Of a DNA stretch of 64,000 nt, positions 53,596 through 62,502 are shown piece after piece. Origin of the DNA: Heminiphilus faecis (GTDB taxonomy: Bacteria; Bacteroidota; Bacteroidia; Bacteroidales; Muribaculaceae); the NCBI RefSeq assembly GCF_008728965.1, contig NZ_VSMC01000011.1, positions 1 to 64,000 of the forward strand, read 5' to 3'. Both the position numbers and the translations under genes were made by a program. The notes below the pieces were generated by a model, which saw nothing but the letters and a program-made list of their open reading frames with translations, made no database searches and was not told the origin of the DNA. Positions within the stretch are counted from its first letter, which is position 1. Each line of letters begins with the position of its first letter.

Positions 53596-56094
53596 TCAGA
53601 GCGCACGGAGCCGGAGCGTAGCGGGCTTAAGACCGGGAGAGGCAGCCTTGACGGTTATGGAGCCGGGGGTGCCGTCATTGCGTACTATCAACAATGCCTT
53701 TCCTGCCAGAGCCTTGCGTCGGTCAGACTTGAAACGCTCAAGCGATATGGGACTGCCGTTGTCGACGCCCTCATTGCGTCCGGCTCCGGTCACTTCAAAG
53801 GTCACTTCGTTATCGGCCCCGGGGCATATGTTGCCGTCCTTGTCGAGGATCTCCACGGTCACGAAGCTGAGGTCGCTTCCGTCGGCCTTTATACAATCGC
53901 GGTCAGGCACAAGGCGTATCCGAGCCGGCGCACCGGCTGTATTTATGGTCTGTTCGGCCACCACTTTGCCGTTCTTGCGGCTTACGGCCTTCACCGTACC
54001 CGGCTCGAAAGGCACACGCCACATGACATGGAAATCGTCGGGCCCCTTGCTCCGCACCCCCTGCGACCTGCCATTGACAAACAGTTCCACCTCATCGGCA
54101 TTGTTGTAGTATGCCCACATGTCGACATCCTGTCCCGGCTTCCAATTCCAGTGCGGGAAGAGGTGCAACACGGTCTTGTCAGGGCGCCATTCGCTCTGAT
54201 ACATATAATAGACATCTTTCGGGAACCCGGCAAGATCGACGATACCGAAATAGGAGCTGCGCGCCGGCCAACCATAAGGTGTGGGCTCACCGATATAGTC
54301 AAAGCCTGTCCATATGAACTGCCCCATCACATAATCGCGGTCGCGTACCTGACGCAACGAGTTTTCATGCGTCGTGCCCCACGGCACATGATGATTATCA
54401 TAAGAAGAGCAGGCAAATGACGGATCGCTCCAAGGTATATCCCATCGCAACGGAGATATCGTCATGGAGTCACTCGGCATTTTATAGTGTCCTCGGGTCA
54501 TAAGAGCGGATACGGTCTCGGTGCCAAGAAAAGGCTTGCCGGGGAAGTTTTCAGGCACACCGTCGTACCATGCGTCATGGTAGTTGAAGCCTATTATGTC
54601 AAGAGCGCCGGACTTAAACAGGTGATTGCCCGGATCAGGCTCATTGTTTCCGGTGGTTATAGGACGAGTAGGGTCAAGACGGCGCACAATATCGGCCAGA
54701 CGGCGTGTAAGCAGCGAATTGACCGACATCGAGTCAGACTCCTGCGCCAGCTGCTCCTTGCCGTGTCCGAAATTAAGAATAAGATTGGCCTCTTCAAGGC
54801 TCAAGGTATCGGCAGCGGCATCGCTCCACTGCTCAAGCACCTCGTTGCCGATGCTCCACATTATTATCGATGGATGATTGCGGTCACGCACTACAAGGTC
54901 GGTAAGATCGCGCTCATACCACTCGTCAAAAAAGCGTGCATAGTCACGCTCGGTCTTGCGCCGGCGCCACATGTCAAAAGCCTCATCCATCACGAGTATG
55001 CCCATGCTGTCGCACAAAGCAAGCACTTCGGGAGCCGGCGGATTATGTGAGGCGCGATAAGCGTTCACACCCATATCTTTAAGAATTTCGAGCTGCCTCT
55101 GAACAGCGCGTGTATTGACAGCCGCGCCAAGCGCGCCAAGATCGTGGTGCATGCACACACCGTTGATCTTAATATTTTCTCCGTTCAGGAAAAATCCTTT
55201 TTCAGCATCAAACGCTATCGAGCGCAGACCGGTCACGGTTTCGTAGCTGTCCACCACCTTTCCGTCCTCGACAACGTCGGTCACCACCTTGTAAAGGGCC
55301 GGATCGGTCAATGTCCATAACCGCGGGGAGTCGATGCGAAGCTGCTGGGTCAGCACCTCCGAAGAGCCGGCGGCAACAGAGAGAGGTGCCGACGAAGAAG
55401 CCACAACCGCACCGGTGCCGTCAAGAACCCGGGTATCGAGCCGGAGCGACACCGCACCGGCCGACGTATTGTCGACAGTAGTGCTGACCGAAAGGTCAGA
55501 CGACTCAGATGTGACATTGCGTGGCACCACATAACTGCCCCACTGCGCCACATGCACCGGCGACAGCTCACGCAGCCACACATTGCGGTATATGCCGCAG
55601 CCGGAATACCAGCGTGAATTGGGCTGGTCGGAGTTGTCCACCCTGACAGCAATAACATTTTCACCGTCTCTTTTTAAATAAGGTGTAAGGTCGTAGCTGA
55701 ACGATGCATAGCCGTAGGGACGTGTGCCCAGCTCATGGCCGTTTATGTATACCGTGGTGTTCATGTATGCGCCGTCGAAATCGACGTATACGCGCGAGTC
55801 TTTGTCAGCCCCGGGAAGGGTGAATGTCTTGCGGTACCACCCTACTCCACCCGGAAGCGCTCCACCGCCTGTTCCCGAGGGGTTGTCCTCACTGAAATCG
55901 CCCTCGACAGCCCAGTCGTGCGGCAGATCAAGACGACGCCATGAAGCATCATCAAAACCGGGTGATGACATGGCCGGGGAGTCGCCAAGCATAAACCGCC
56001 ATCCGTCGTTGAAACTCACAGCCCGACTGTCGGCCGCACTGAGCGACAGTGACACCACGGCGGCAAAAACCGCCATAAGCAAGAATTTTTTCAT
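53596..56094 (-). CDS. GH2 beta-galactosidase-type glycosidase
   Basis: The 832-residue exported enzyme (MKKFLLMAVF signal) has the GH2 jelly roll, Ig-like and barrel domains with acid/base E418 (WSIGNEV) and nucleophile E526 (FLGTETVSA), then C-terminal DUF4982-like and Ig-like modules (WKPGQDVDMWAYYNNADEVE onward). This architecture is common for Bacteroidales beta-galactosidases. It is convergent with the exchanger gene (39-nt gap) and has its own -7 box. An in-frame start at 56112 would add six residues before the signal peptide. Confidence 0.88.
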   Translation of the reverse strand: MKKFLLMAVFAAVVSLSLSAADSRAVSFNDGWRFMLGDSPAMSSPGFDDASWRRLDLPHDWAVEGDFSEDNPSGTGGGALPGGVGWYRKTFTLPGADKDSRVYVDFDGAYMNTTVYINGHELGTRPYGYASFSYDLTPYLKRDGENVIAVRVDNSDQPNSRWYSGCGIYRNVWLRELSPVHVAQWGSYVVPRNVTSESSDLSVSTTVDNTSAGAVSLRLDTRVLDGTGAVVASSSAPLSVAAGSSEVLTQQLRIDSPRLWTLTDPALYKVVTDVVEDGKVVDSYETVTGLRSIAFDAEKGFFLNGENIKINGVCMHHDLGALGAAVNTRAVQRQLEILKDMGVNAYRASHNPPAPEVLALCDSMGILVMDEAFDMWRRRKTERDYARFFDEWYERDLTDLVVRDRNHPSIIMWSIGNEVLEQWSDAAADTLSLEEANLILNFGHGKEQLAQESDSMSVNSLLTRRLADIVRRLDPTRPITTGNNEPDPGNHLFKSGALDIIGFNYHDAWYDGVPENFPGKPFLGTETVSALMTRGHYKMPSDSMTISPLRWDIPWSDPSFACSSYDNHHVPWGTTHENSLRQVRDRDYVMGQFIWTGFDYIGEPTPYGWPARSSYFGIVDLAGFPKDVYYMYQSEWRPDKTVLHLFPHWNWKPGQDVDMWAYYNNADEVELFVNGRSQGVRSKGPDDFHVMWRVPFEPGTVKAVSRKNGKVVAEQTINTAGAPARIRLVPDRDCIKADGSDLSFVTVEILDKDGNICPGADNEVTFEVTGAGRNEGVDNGSPISLERFKSDRRKALAGKALLIVRNDGTPGSITVKAASPGLKPATLRLRAL

Positions 56095-56148
56095 ATCTGT
56101 GTTTACTCTCAATTTTTAGTTGGTTATCAATAGGTATTTTAGGTTATA

Positions 56149-56156
56149 CAAATTTA
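56149..56156 (-). promoter_or_regulatory. -7 box of the GH2 gene
   Basis: On the minus strand the octamer is TAAATTTG, a match to TAnnTTTG, 55 nt upstream of the ATG at 56094. No well-spaced -33 element was identified. Confidence 0.4.
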
Positions 56157-56317
56157 GCAAGTATTTTTTTAAGAGGCTGTATATAGGGCTGTAGCAATGT
56201 TGTCAATGTGGGTACCATATGTTAATCAGCTGATAAATCAGCGCAGCCCGCATCAGGAAACGGCCATACCAAATGCTTCGTATTTTCGGCATTAAGCGTC
56301 ATTTTGACGCAAAAACA

Positions 56318-56348
56318 TTGCATAACTGAAATATTAGATTTACATTTG
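56318..56348 (+). promoter_or_regulatory. asnA promoter
   Basis: TTG at 56318-56320, a 20-nt spacer and TACATTTG at 56341-56348 form a good Bacteroidota promoter 17 nt before the ATG at 56366. Confidence 0.65.
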
Positions 56349-56365
56349 CACAATTAAACAACACA

Positions 56366-57412
56366 ATGACACAAGAAATGAGTCTTATCATCCCAGCCAA
56401 ATACAAGCAGAAACTGCTCCCGGAGACAACGGAGATAGCAATCAAGACCATCAAGGAAGGCTTTCAGACCGAACTCGCATCGGCGCTCAATCTGCGACGC
56501 GTCACAGCCCCGCTTTTCGTGCTTTCGGGCACCGGTCTTAACGATGACCTCAACGGAGTAGAGCATGCCGTAAGCTTTACCATAAGCGACATGAACGATG
56601 CCAAAGCGGAAGTGGTGCACTCACTGGCCAAGTGGAAGCGTGCCAAACTCGGCGCCTACGATATAGCGCCGGGCTTCGGACTGTATACCGACATGAACGC
56701 CATACGCACATTTGAAGAGCTCGACAACCTCCACTCGCTCTACGTGGACCAATGGGACTGGGAAAAGACCATCACCGAGGCCGACCGCAATCTCGACTAC
56801 CTTAAGACGACAGCCGAGAAGATATACAATGTGGTCCGCGAGATCGAGAAGCGCATATACCGTCAGTTTCCCCACATAACTCCCGTGCTACCCGAGAAAC
56901 TCACGTTTATCCACAGTGAAGAACTGCTGCAGCGTTATCCCGACCTTACCTCACGTGAGCGCGAGGCCAAAGCCGCCAAAGAATACGGAGCCATATTTCT
57001 AATCGGTATCGGCGCACCGTTAAGCAACGGCGAGCCGCACGACGGACGCGCTCCAGACTACGACGACTGGATCACACCCAACTCCGACGGATACACGGGG
57101 CTTAACGGCGACCTGATATTCTGGGACCCTGTGCTTGAGACCTCGTTTGAGCTATCATCCATGGGCATACGCGTAAGCCCGGAGTCGTTGCAGAAGCAGC
57201 TCGAACAGCGCGGTTGCACCGAACGCAGCAAGCTTAAATTTCATAAAGCGCTGCTCGAAAACCGGTTGCCGCTGTCGATAGGCGGCGGCATAGGACAGAG
57301 CCGTCTGTGTATGTTCATACTGCAAAAAGCCCACATAGGCGAGGTTCAGGCCTCGATATGGCCGGAGGAACAGGTAGAGGCATGCAGGGCCGCCGGCATC
57401 AACCTGTTGTAA
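56366..57412 (+). CDS. asnA: Aspartate--ammonia ligase (asparagine synthetase A)
   Basis: AsnA makes asparagine from aspartate, ammonia and ATP in the cytoplasm and is related to class II aminoacyl-tRNA synthetases. The 348-residue length, the VTAPLFVLSGTGLNDDLNG segment, VHSLAKWKRAKLG, SLYVDQWDWEK and the C-terminal SIGGGIGQSRLCMFIL match the family closely. ATG 56366 follows its promoter directly; ATG 56378 is possible. The gene is monocistronic. Confidence 0.95.
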   Translation: MTQEMSLIIPAKYKQKLLPETTEIAIKTIKEGFQTELASALNLRRVTAPLFVLSGTGLNDDLNGVEHAVSFTISDMNDAKAEVVHSLAKWKRAKLGAYDIAPGFGLYTDMNAIRTFEELDNLHSLYVDQWDWEKTITEADRNLDYLKTTAEKIYNVVREIEKRIYRQFPHITPVLPEKLTFIHSEELLQRYPDLTSREREAKAAKEYGAIFLIGIGAPLSNGEPHDGRAPDYDDWITPNSDGYTGLNGDLIFWDPVLETSFELSSMGIRVSPESLQKQLEQRGCTERSKLKFHKALLENRLPLSIGGGIGQSRLCMFILQKAHIGEVQASIWPEEQVEACRAAGINLL

Positions 57413-57606
57413 TCATAACAATGACCATTAAGACCATAGCTTGTTGAATATCAGTTTAGAGTCAGGGATTTAAGGATGTCAGGATGCAGCAGTAACACAT
57501 CCGCCGCCTTAAACCCCGAACTTTAAACTTTTTTTATGTATCAGGGGGAGCAGGGAATCACAGTTGCAGGGCACGGTTCAAGTGTTAGGCAACCGCGTTT
57601 TTTAAT

Positions 57607-58246
57607 TGATTCCGCTTTACTGATTAAAGCTGATGCACAGAAGGGCCAGAGGCGCCGGTTAACAATTGGGTTTTAAGACCGTACGGGTCGTAGCCGGACG
57701 CCGTACTACTGGTGTCCCTACCACCGTCATAGTCGTTAACCACCGCGTTTTGCGTTGCCCCCACCATCGCATCCGTTTGCCACCGCGTTTTTACAATGGC
57801 CCGCGAAATCCGGCTGAAGAGCTGAATGGTAGGGGCGCCAGTAGTACGGCGCCCGAGCATCCGGATGGCCTGCGGCAGAGCAATTGCAGATGACCGTACG
57901 GGTCGTAGCCGGACGCCGTGGTACCGGCGTCCCTACCACCGTCATAGTCGTTAACCACCGCGTTTTGCGTTGTCACACCGTCGCATCCGTTTGCCACCGC
58001 GTTTTTACAATGGCCCGCGAAATCCGGCTGAAGAGCTGAATGGTAGGGGCGCCAGTAGTACGGCGCCCGAGTATCCGGATGGCCTGCGGCCGAGCAATTG
58101 CAGATGACCTTGCGGGTCGAAGCCGGACGCCGTGGTACTGGCGTCCCTACCAACATTGGATGTTTAACAACCGGGGGTTAAATTGATTCTGCTTTACCGA
58201 TTAAAGCTGATGCACAGACGGGTAGAGGCGCCGGCTAACATTTGGG
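57607..58246. repeat. Flanking 64-bp direct repeats enclosing the repeat array
   Basis: No gene is supported from 57413 to 58260. A block of about 64 bp (TTGATTCCGCTTTACTGATT onward, 57607-57670) recurs at 58183-58246 with a few changes, bracketing the tandem array at 57677-58175. This gives a nested repeat structure between asnA and the phage-like module. Confidence 0.7.
57677..58175. repeat. Tandem ~215-bp repeats containing paired REP-like hairpins
   Basis: A unit of about 215 bp starts at 57677 and 57892, and a partial third at 58106. Each full unit holds one inverted REP-like hairpin (GGACGCC/GGCGTCC type, near 57692, 57907 and 58122) and one direct hairpin (GGGCGCC/GGCGCCC type, near 57831 and 58041). 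The two are linked by CACCGCGTTTT motifs. The two orientations carry different but internally paired stems. Confidence 0.8.
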
Positions 58247-58260
58247 TGCATTAATCCGAG

Positions 58261-58638
58261 TCAGGCGCAGGGGCCTCGGCGCTTGCGCCACAGAATGACA
58301 ATGAGGGGCAACAGCAACAGACCGGCCAAAGGAAAGAGATAACGCGATATGCGCCGGGCAATACCCTCCTTGCGCTCACGGACCATGACTATTGTGTCGC
58401 CACGCTCCATATAAAGAGTATCGCGCGACACAATATCACGAAGTATGACACGTGTACGTTTTTCGCGTACCGTATCGCCCGTAAAATCCACACTTACACT
58501 GTCAAGCACATAAAAGAGAAGTTCCCGGTCACTCGCACGGTATACGGAGTCGCGGCTTGCAGAGCTGACAGGCCTATATACGGTACGGGCACATGACAGT
58601 GCGAATACCGTCACAATCAATATCATCACACGCTGCAT
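58261..58638 (-). CDS. Hypothetical membrane-anchored protein of the phage-like module
   Basis: The 125-residue product has an N-terminal signal-like segment with a possible lipobox (VFALSC, C16). A charged middle follows (DSVSVDFTGDTVREKRTRV) and a C-terminal transmembrane helix (LAGLLLLPLIVILWRKRR). It overlaps the portal-like gene by 13 nt. Small proteins with both a lipid site and a helix near phage genes can be spanin-like, but I have no firm family match. Confidence 0.5.
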   Translation of the reverse strand: MQRVMILIVTVFALSCARTVYRPVSSASRDSVYRASDRELLFYVLDSVSVDFTGDTVREKRTRVILRDIVSRDTLYMERGDTIVMVRERKEGIARRISRYLFPLAGLLLLPLIVILWRKRRGPCA

Positions 58639-60005
58639 AACAATCGGTCGCGCCGGGCTATAAACGAGTCAAACGTATCAAATATGTCGCTCATGACGGC
58701 TCTGGCACTTTCGCGGCGACTCTCGTAAAGCGATGCCGAAGCCATGCCTCCCGGAGCGTCACCACGCAGTGCATCGTTCACACCGCTTGCCCGCTCCATC
58801 ATGAGCATGACACGGTCGACTATACGGTCTATGCCGAGATCGCCGCAGTTGCTCATAACCTGCCGTGGACCCGGCAGCCCGGCGATGGCCTCATAAAGTA
58901 TCACCCCGTCGGGCGAAGCCCACTGGTCGGCCGCCTCCTTTGCCGACATGCCCTTGGCAAGCTGGTTTTCAGGAAACAGCAGAGCACCCTTAGCCGCAGT
59001 CGACAGCACACGGTCATTAAGCGACAGAAGACGGTTCACCATGCGCTGGCGCTCGATAAGTTCCTCGACAAATGAGTGTATCTCTCCGTCGATAAACGGA
59101 TAAAAGCAGAATACAAACGGATGTCGCGATGCCTTGCGGCTACCGAGCAGATGGCCGTCGGGAGAAAAAAAGCGGCATACCCACTCACCCGTCATCTCCC
59201 ACTTCGACTTCACGAGCAGACGCTTCATTTTCTTCCGTGCGATATTACCGCGATCTATACGTGACTTGGCTCCGGAGGGCATGTAATAGAAGCGGCCCAT
59301 ATCAGGATCATGGCAGCGCATGCGGTCTTTCAACTCGAAAGTCCACACTTCGATAACCCGACACAACCCCATATCGGCACGCCCAAACTCAAGATTGTCA
59401 TTGCATGAGGCGCCAAGCAATCCCGACGGGCGCGAAAACGCATTCATGGCGGGATTCTCATATATGTCACGGAGCCTTGACGCCCTTGCACGATCGCCTT
59501 GGGCAAATCGCATCAGCAGCCGCTGAAGCGACATGTCATGCAGATATCCGACCAACTCTATATCCTCTCCATGAGGGTCGCTGAAAGGACCTGCGAAAAA
59601 CCGCGCCGGATTGAGCATATCGGCCCACGGCCCCATGTCGCCGCCTCGATTTTCACGTTTTACATAATGGACGGCACAACCCGACACAAGAAACTCCTCA
59701 AACGTACGCGCATCGGCAGCTATATACGGCGCCATGCTGTCATATCTGTCGGCCGCCGCCGACTTACGTCCAGTACGATAATAACCTACGGCCATTTTAA
59801 CAAGCTGACGTATGACATTATCGGTCACAGGCACATAATTACTGTCTTCCATACACTTACGCTCTGACAGCCACGCGCCGTCACAATCCTTGACCATGTC
59901 GCTCCACTGGTCGCCAAAAGTATAGCGTTTGCATCGCAGACGCCGCAACCTGAAAGCAGAAGCATTGTTCCATGCCTGCAAAGCCGCTTCGATATAGTTA
60001 TTCAT
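58626..60005 (-). CDS. Phage portal-like protein
   Basis: The 459-residue protein has the features of a portal (head-tail connector). The early YTFGDQWSD and VTDNVIRQLVKMAVGYY region corresponds to the portal wing. LVGYLHDMSLQRLLMRF and the long helical HSFVEELIERQRMVNRLLS follow. A C-terminal helical tail contains ASGVNDALRGDAPGGMASASLYESRR, which recalls the clip and crown region. It lies upstream of a membrane protein gene and downstream of adaptor- and capsid-like genes. The assignment is by layout and motif style; structural comparison would be stronger. Confidence 0.6.
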   Translation of the reverse strand: MNNYIEAALQAWNNASAFRLRRLRCKRYTFGDQWSDMVKDCDGAWLSERKCMEDSNYVPVTDNVIRQLVKMAVGYYRTGRKSAAADRYDSMAPYIAADARTFEEFLVSGCAVHYVKRENRGGDMGPWADMLNPARFFAGPFSDPHGEDIELVGYLHDMSLQRLLMRFAQGDRARASRLRDIYENPAMNAFSRPSGLLGASCNDNLEFGRADMGLCRVIEVWTFELKDRMRCHDPDMGRFYYMPSGAKSRIDRGNIARKKMKRLLVKSKWEMTGEWVCRFFSPDGHLLGSRKASRHPFVFCFYPFIDGEIHSFVEELIERQRMVNRLLSLNDRVLSTAAKGALLFPENQLAKGMSAKEAADQWASPDGVILYEAIAGLPGPRQVMSNCGDLGIDRIVDRVMLMMERASGVNDALRGDAPGGMASASLYESRRESARAVMSDIFDTFDSFIARRDRLLCSV

Positions 60006-60053
60006 CTTCGTTTAATTATATATAATTGACAATACATGATATACAGCGCGCGA

Positions 60054-60578
60054 TCATGCGCTGATGAAACCCGGTATGGTGCTTAATGCCGCAGCGTCAA
60101 GGCTGAATGTCACGCCGTCATCGACCACCGCCTGCAGCAGGACCCGACGACAATCGGGCCTGACAACAAAAATGTCGATGCATCTCCCCTTCAGCACCGC
60201 CACAGGCTTAGACGCCGCAGCCCGGGTATAAGGCGACCGCTGAAGCAGGGCCTTACGCGAATGACAATCAGTGACAAGCTCCGCACAACAACCGCCTGCG
60301 GAGACAGCCGCCACCCTTACCAAATTGTCGGGCAATGCCACGTGCCCCACTCCGTCGCCATCGACCTCTACAGGCAGTTCAATAGCCACAGGCGCCAGCA
60401 TGTCAAAGGGAGCCTCGTGAATCAGGCCGCGATACCAGTCAAGCATGCGCGCCCTAAGCAGAGCCTCGAGGTCCACGCCGTCGTCGCGGGTTATGTCACA
60501 ACCGGAATTGACCGGTTCGGGAAAAGCGCGCAATTGCCACTCGTGCAGCAATTGCGCTTCCGTAAGATGCAACTTCAT
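60054..60578 (-). CDS. Hypothetical protein between portal and capsid genes (adaptor-like)
   Basis: The 174-residue product begins MKLHLTEAQLLHEWQLRAFP and includes ALLRARMLDWYRGLIHEAP and then beta-rich segments (VEVDGDGVGHVALPDNLVRV). Its position between a capsid-like and a portal-like gene and its helix-then-sheet layout suggest a head-tail adaptor or tail-accessory protein. I do not recognise the sequence family. ATG 60578 is preferred over an overlapping GTG at 60584. Confidence 0.5.
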   Translation of the reverse strand: MKLHLTEAQLLHEWQLRAFPEPVNSGCDITRDDGVDLEALLRARMLDWYRGLIHEAPFDMLAPVAIELPVEVDGDGVGHVALPDNLVRVAAVSAGGCCAELVTDCHSRKALLQRSPYTRAAASKPVAVLKGRCIDIFVVRPDCRRVLLQAVVDDGVTFSLDAAALSTIPGFISA

Positions 60579-60580
60579 CG

Positions 60581-61879
60581 TCACTCACCGAATGGATTGT
60601 CATCACCGCTGTCACCGGGGCCTTCGGGCACAACTTCACCACCGTTGTCGCCGTCAGGCACGGCCATGATGCGCATATGGGCATTAGGATAGCGCAGCAC
60701 CAAACACGAGGCCTCGGTAAGCACCACTGCCTCCGTATTGCGCTGACCGCTCCTGCACAGGTCGATAGGCATGGCTTTGAACGGTATATGCACATACTTC
60801 TGCAGATACTCCGGGTCTATGACCATGCCGTCGTCGGCATGTCCGCACATGTCGAACACCTCGCTCAGCACGACATACAGGCGTCCGAAGTTGGTATGCA
60901 TCTCCTTAAAGTCGATACCCCAACGGGTCACCGTCTCCACGGCACCCAGACTCTTTACGGTATTGAGCCGGCTAAGTTCCTCGATAAATCCGGAACCGGC
61001 CACGAGTATCTTGCGGGCAGAGCCTGCGTTACCGGTAAATGCCTTGCGGGTGAGAGCCACAAGTTTCAGCGCATCGAGTTTGCCCTTGGTATAAGTAAAG
61101 TCGTTGGAGGTCTGATTCCAGATGCCTGCTGTCATGAACACCTCGCCATAATCGAGGCCCTTGTCAAAACGATGTCTGACTCCGAACAGGAAATTCTTCT
61201 CCATGCCCATGCGCATGTCCATCAGCGCCACCTCCTCCTGATCGGAAAGAGTCCAGCCGACCTCCTTGGCCGACATACGCTGCATCATCGACTGCTCGAC
61301 CTGCGCCTTGAAAATCTGGCAATAATTGGTCAGCTTCACCGGAATAGCCTGAGCATTGGCAGTCTGCACGTCGAGTTCAGCGGCCGCACGACCCATTCTC
61401 ACAAGTCTGGAGACGAGAACAAGCTGCGGGAAAAGAATGCCCGAAGGCACACCTATGGCACGTACTTTCATGGCGTTATCCTTGCTTTCCAGCACATACA
61501 TCATAACACTCACCTTGTGTCCGTTGACCATCGCATCAGGAGCGAGTACAGTGTCGGACACACAGAATACATTGCTCTCGTTAAGCATCAGAAGGGCCGT
61601 GTCGGTCGACGCACTCTGCTCCACCGCGGCGGCAAGCGTGTTGACTTCAGGAGGAGTGTCGACGGAGTAATACTCGAGTTTCATGCTTTTGCACTTGCGG
61701 GCCGGGGCAAGGCGCGATATCTGGTCGACGGGAGTGGCCATAGGCCTTATCTTGACAATGCGGCTGTCAATGTCGCCAATCAACAGGTCGGGCGACACTT
61801 CTTCGGTGACAGGAGTTGTCAACGGGGTTTCGAGTACATGGGGTGAGCCTGCGGCTCCGGTTACGATTCTTGCTTCCAT
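60581..61879 (-). CDS. Major capsid-like protein (HK97-type candidate)
   Basis: The 432-residue protein begins MEARIVTGAAGSPHVLETPL. It has an extended N-arm, a hydrophilic middle (VKLTNYCQIFKAQVEQSMMQ, MRMGMEKNFLFGVRH) and a hydrophobic C-terminal domain (RLYVVLSEVFDMCGHADDGM, AVVLTEASCLVLRYP). This resembles the DUF5309-type major capsid proteins of Bacteroidota phages and ends in a Gly/Asp-rich tail. No protease or scaffold domain is fused. Confidence 0.6.
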   Translation of the reverse strand: MEARIVTGAAGSPHVLETPLTTPVTEEVSPDLLIGDIDSRIVKIRPMATPVDQISRLAPARKCKSMKLEYYSVDTPPEVNTLAAAVEQSASTDTALLMLNESNVFCVSDTVLAPDAMVNGHKVSVMMYVLESKDNAMKVRAIGVPSGILFPQLVLVSRLVRMGRAAAELDVQTANAQAIPVKLTNYCQIFKAQVEQSMMQRMSAKEVGWTLSDQEEVALMDMRMGMEKNFLFGVRHRFDKGLDYGEVFMTAGIWNQTSNDFTYTKGKLDALKLVALTRKAFTGNAGSARKILVAGSGFIEELSRLNTVKSLGAVETVTRWGIDFKEMHTNFGRLYVVLSEVFDMCGHADDGMVIDPEYLQKYVHIPFKAMPIDLCRSGQRNTEAVVLTEASCLVLRYPNAHMRIMAVPDGDNGGEVVPEGPGDSGDDNPFGE

Positions 61880-61913
61880 AGCTAAAAAGATATTGATTGA
61901 TTAAAAAAAACGG

Positions 61914-62261
61914 TTAGTCCCACACGCTTTTGCGTGACCGGGAAAGAAATGCAGACTGAGGCTGAGGTGCGGCGTCAAGAAGAGCGTCGGGCGACTCATA
62001 CATAGCCGGCTCCTCCATTCTGGCATTGGCCGCTTCGTTTAGACCGCGCATATAACCGCGCCGCTCGGCCTCGCCGATAGCGGAGTCAGCATCGTCAGAC
62101 CGCGGAAAATGACGGCCGACGGCTTCATCGGCGGATACACCGGAAAGTATGTCCACGACAAAATGGGCGGCTCTCGGGTCCTTACCGATAAGACGCCGGA
62201 GTTCAACAGGCATGCTGACATCGGGCGCATCGCCTACAGGAGTTGGTTGTGTGTTGTCCAT
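61914..62261 (-). CDS. Small acidic protein upstream of the capsid gene
   Basis: The 115-residue product begins MDNTQPTPVGDAPDVSMPVE and is acidic and helical, with no signal or membrane segment. Its place as first gene before a capsid-like gene fits a scaffold or capsid-assembly protein, but nothing in the sequence proves it. The start at 62261 is 30 nt downstream of a -7 box. Confidence 0.5.
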   Translation of the reverse strand: MDNTQPTPVGDAPDVSMPVELRRLIGKDPRAAHFVVDILSGVSADEAVGRHFPRSDDADSAIGEAERRGYMRGLNEAANARMEEPAMYESPDALLDAAPQPQSAFLSRSRKSVWD

Positions 62262-62290
62262 AATAACTGTTGTTTTAACTGGTGATGACG

Positions 62291-62298
62291 CAAAGTTA
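62291..62298 (-). promoter_or_regulatory. -7 box of the phage-like module
   Basis: On the minus strand the octamer is TAACTTTG, a host-type Bacteroidota -7 element, 30 nt upstream of the first gene of the module. Confidence 0.5.
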
Positions 62299-62401
62299 CA
62301 ACCGCAGAACGCATGATTTATGCACAATCGGGCATTAACATATTCTTAAGGCCACAACAGACGGGGCATAAGCATATTAGGCCGCGTTTTAGTGTATGTT
62401 A

Positions 62402-62442
62402 AAGAAAAAAACAAGAGGCGCCTGATTCACATCAGGCGCCTC
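62402..62442 (-). terminator. Terminator of the SusD operon
   Basis: A perfect 11-bp stem (62415-62425 with 62432-62442) with a 6-nt loop is followed on the minus strand by TTGTTTTTTTC. It lies 60 nt past the SusD stop codon. Confidence 0.85.
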
Positions 62443-62502
62443 CTTAGGTCAATTTTTGTAGTATGAATTTATGTTGTTACTTGAGAGTAACCTAAGTAGT
62501 GC

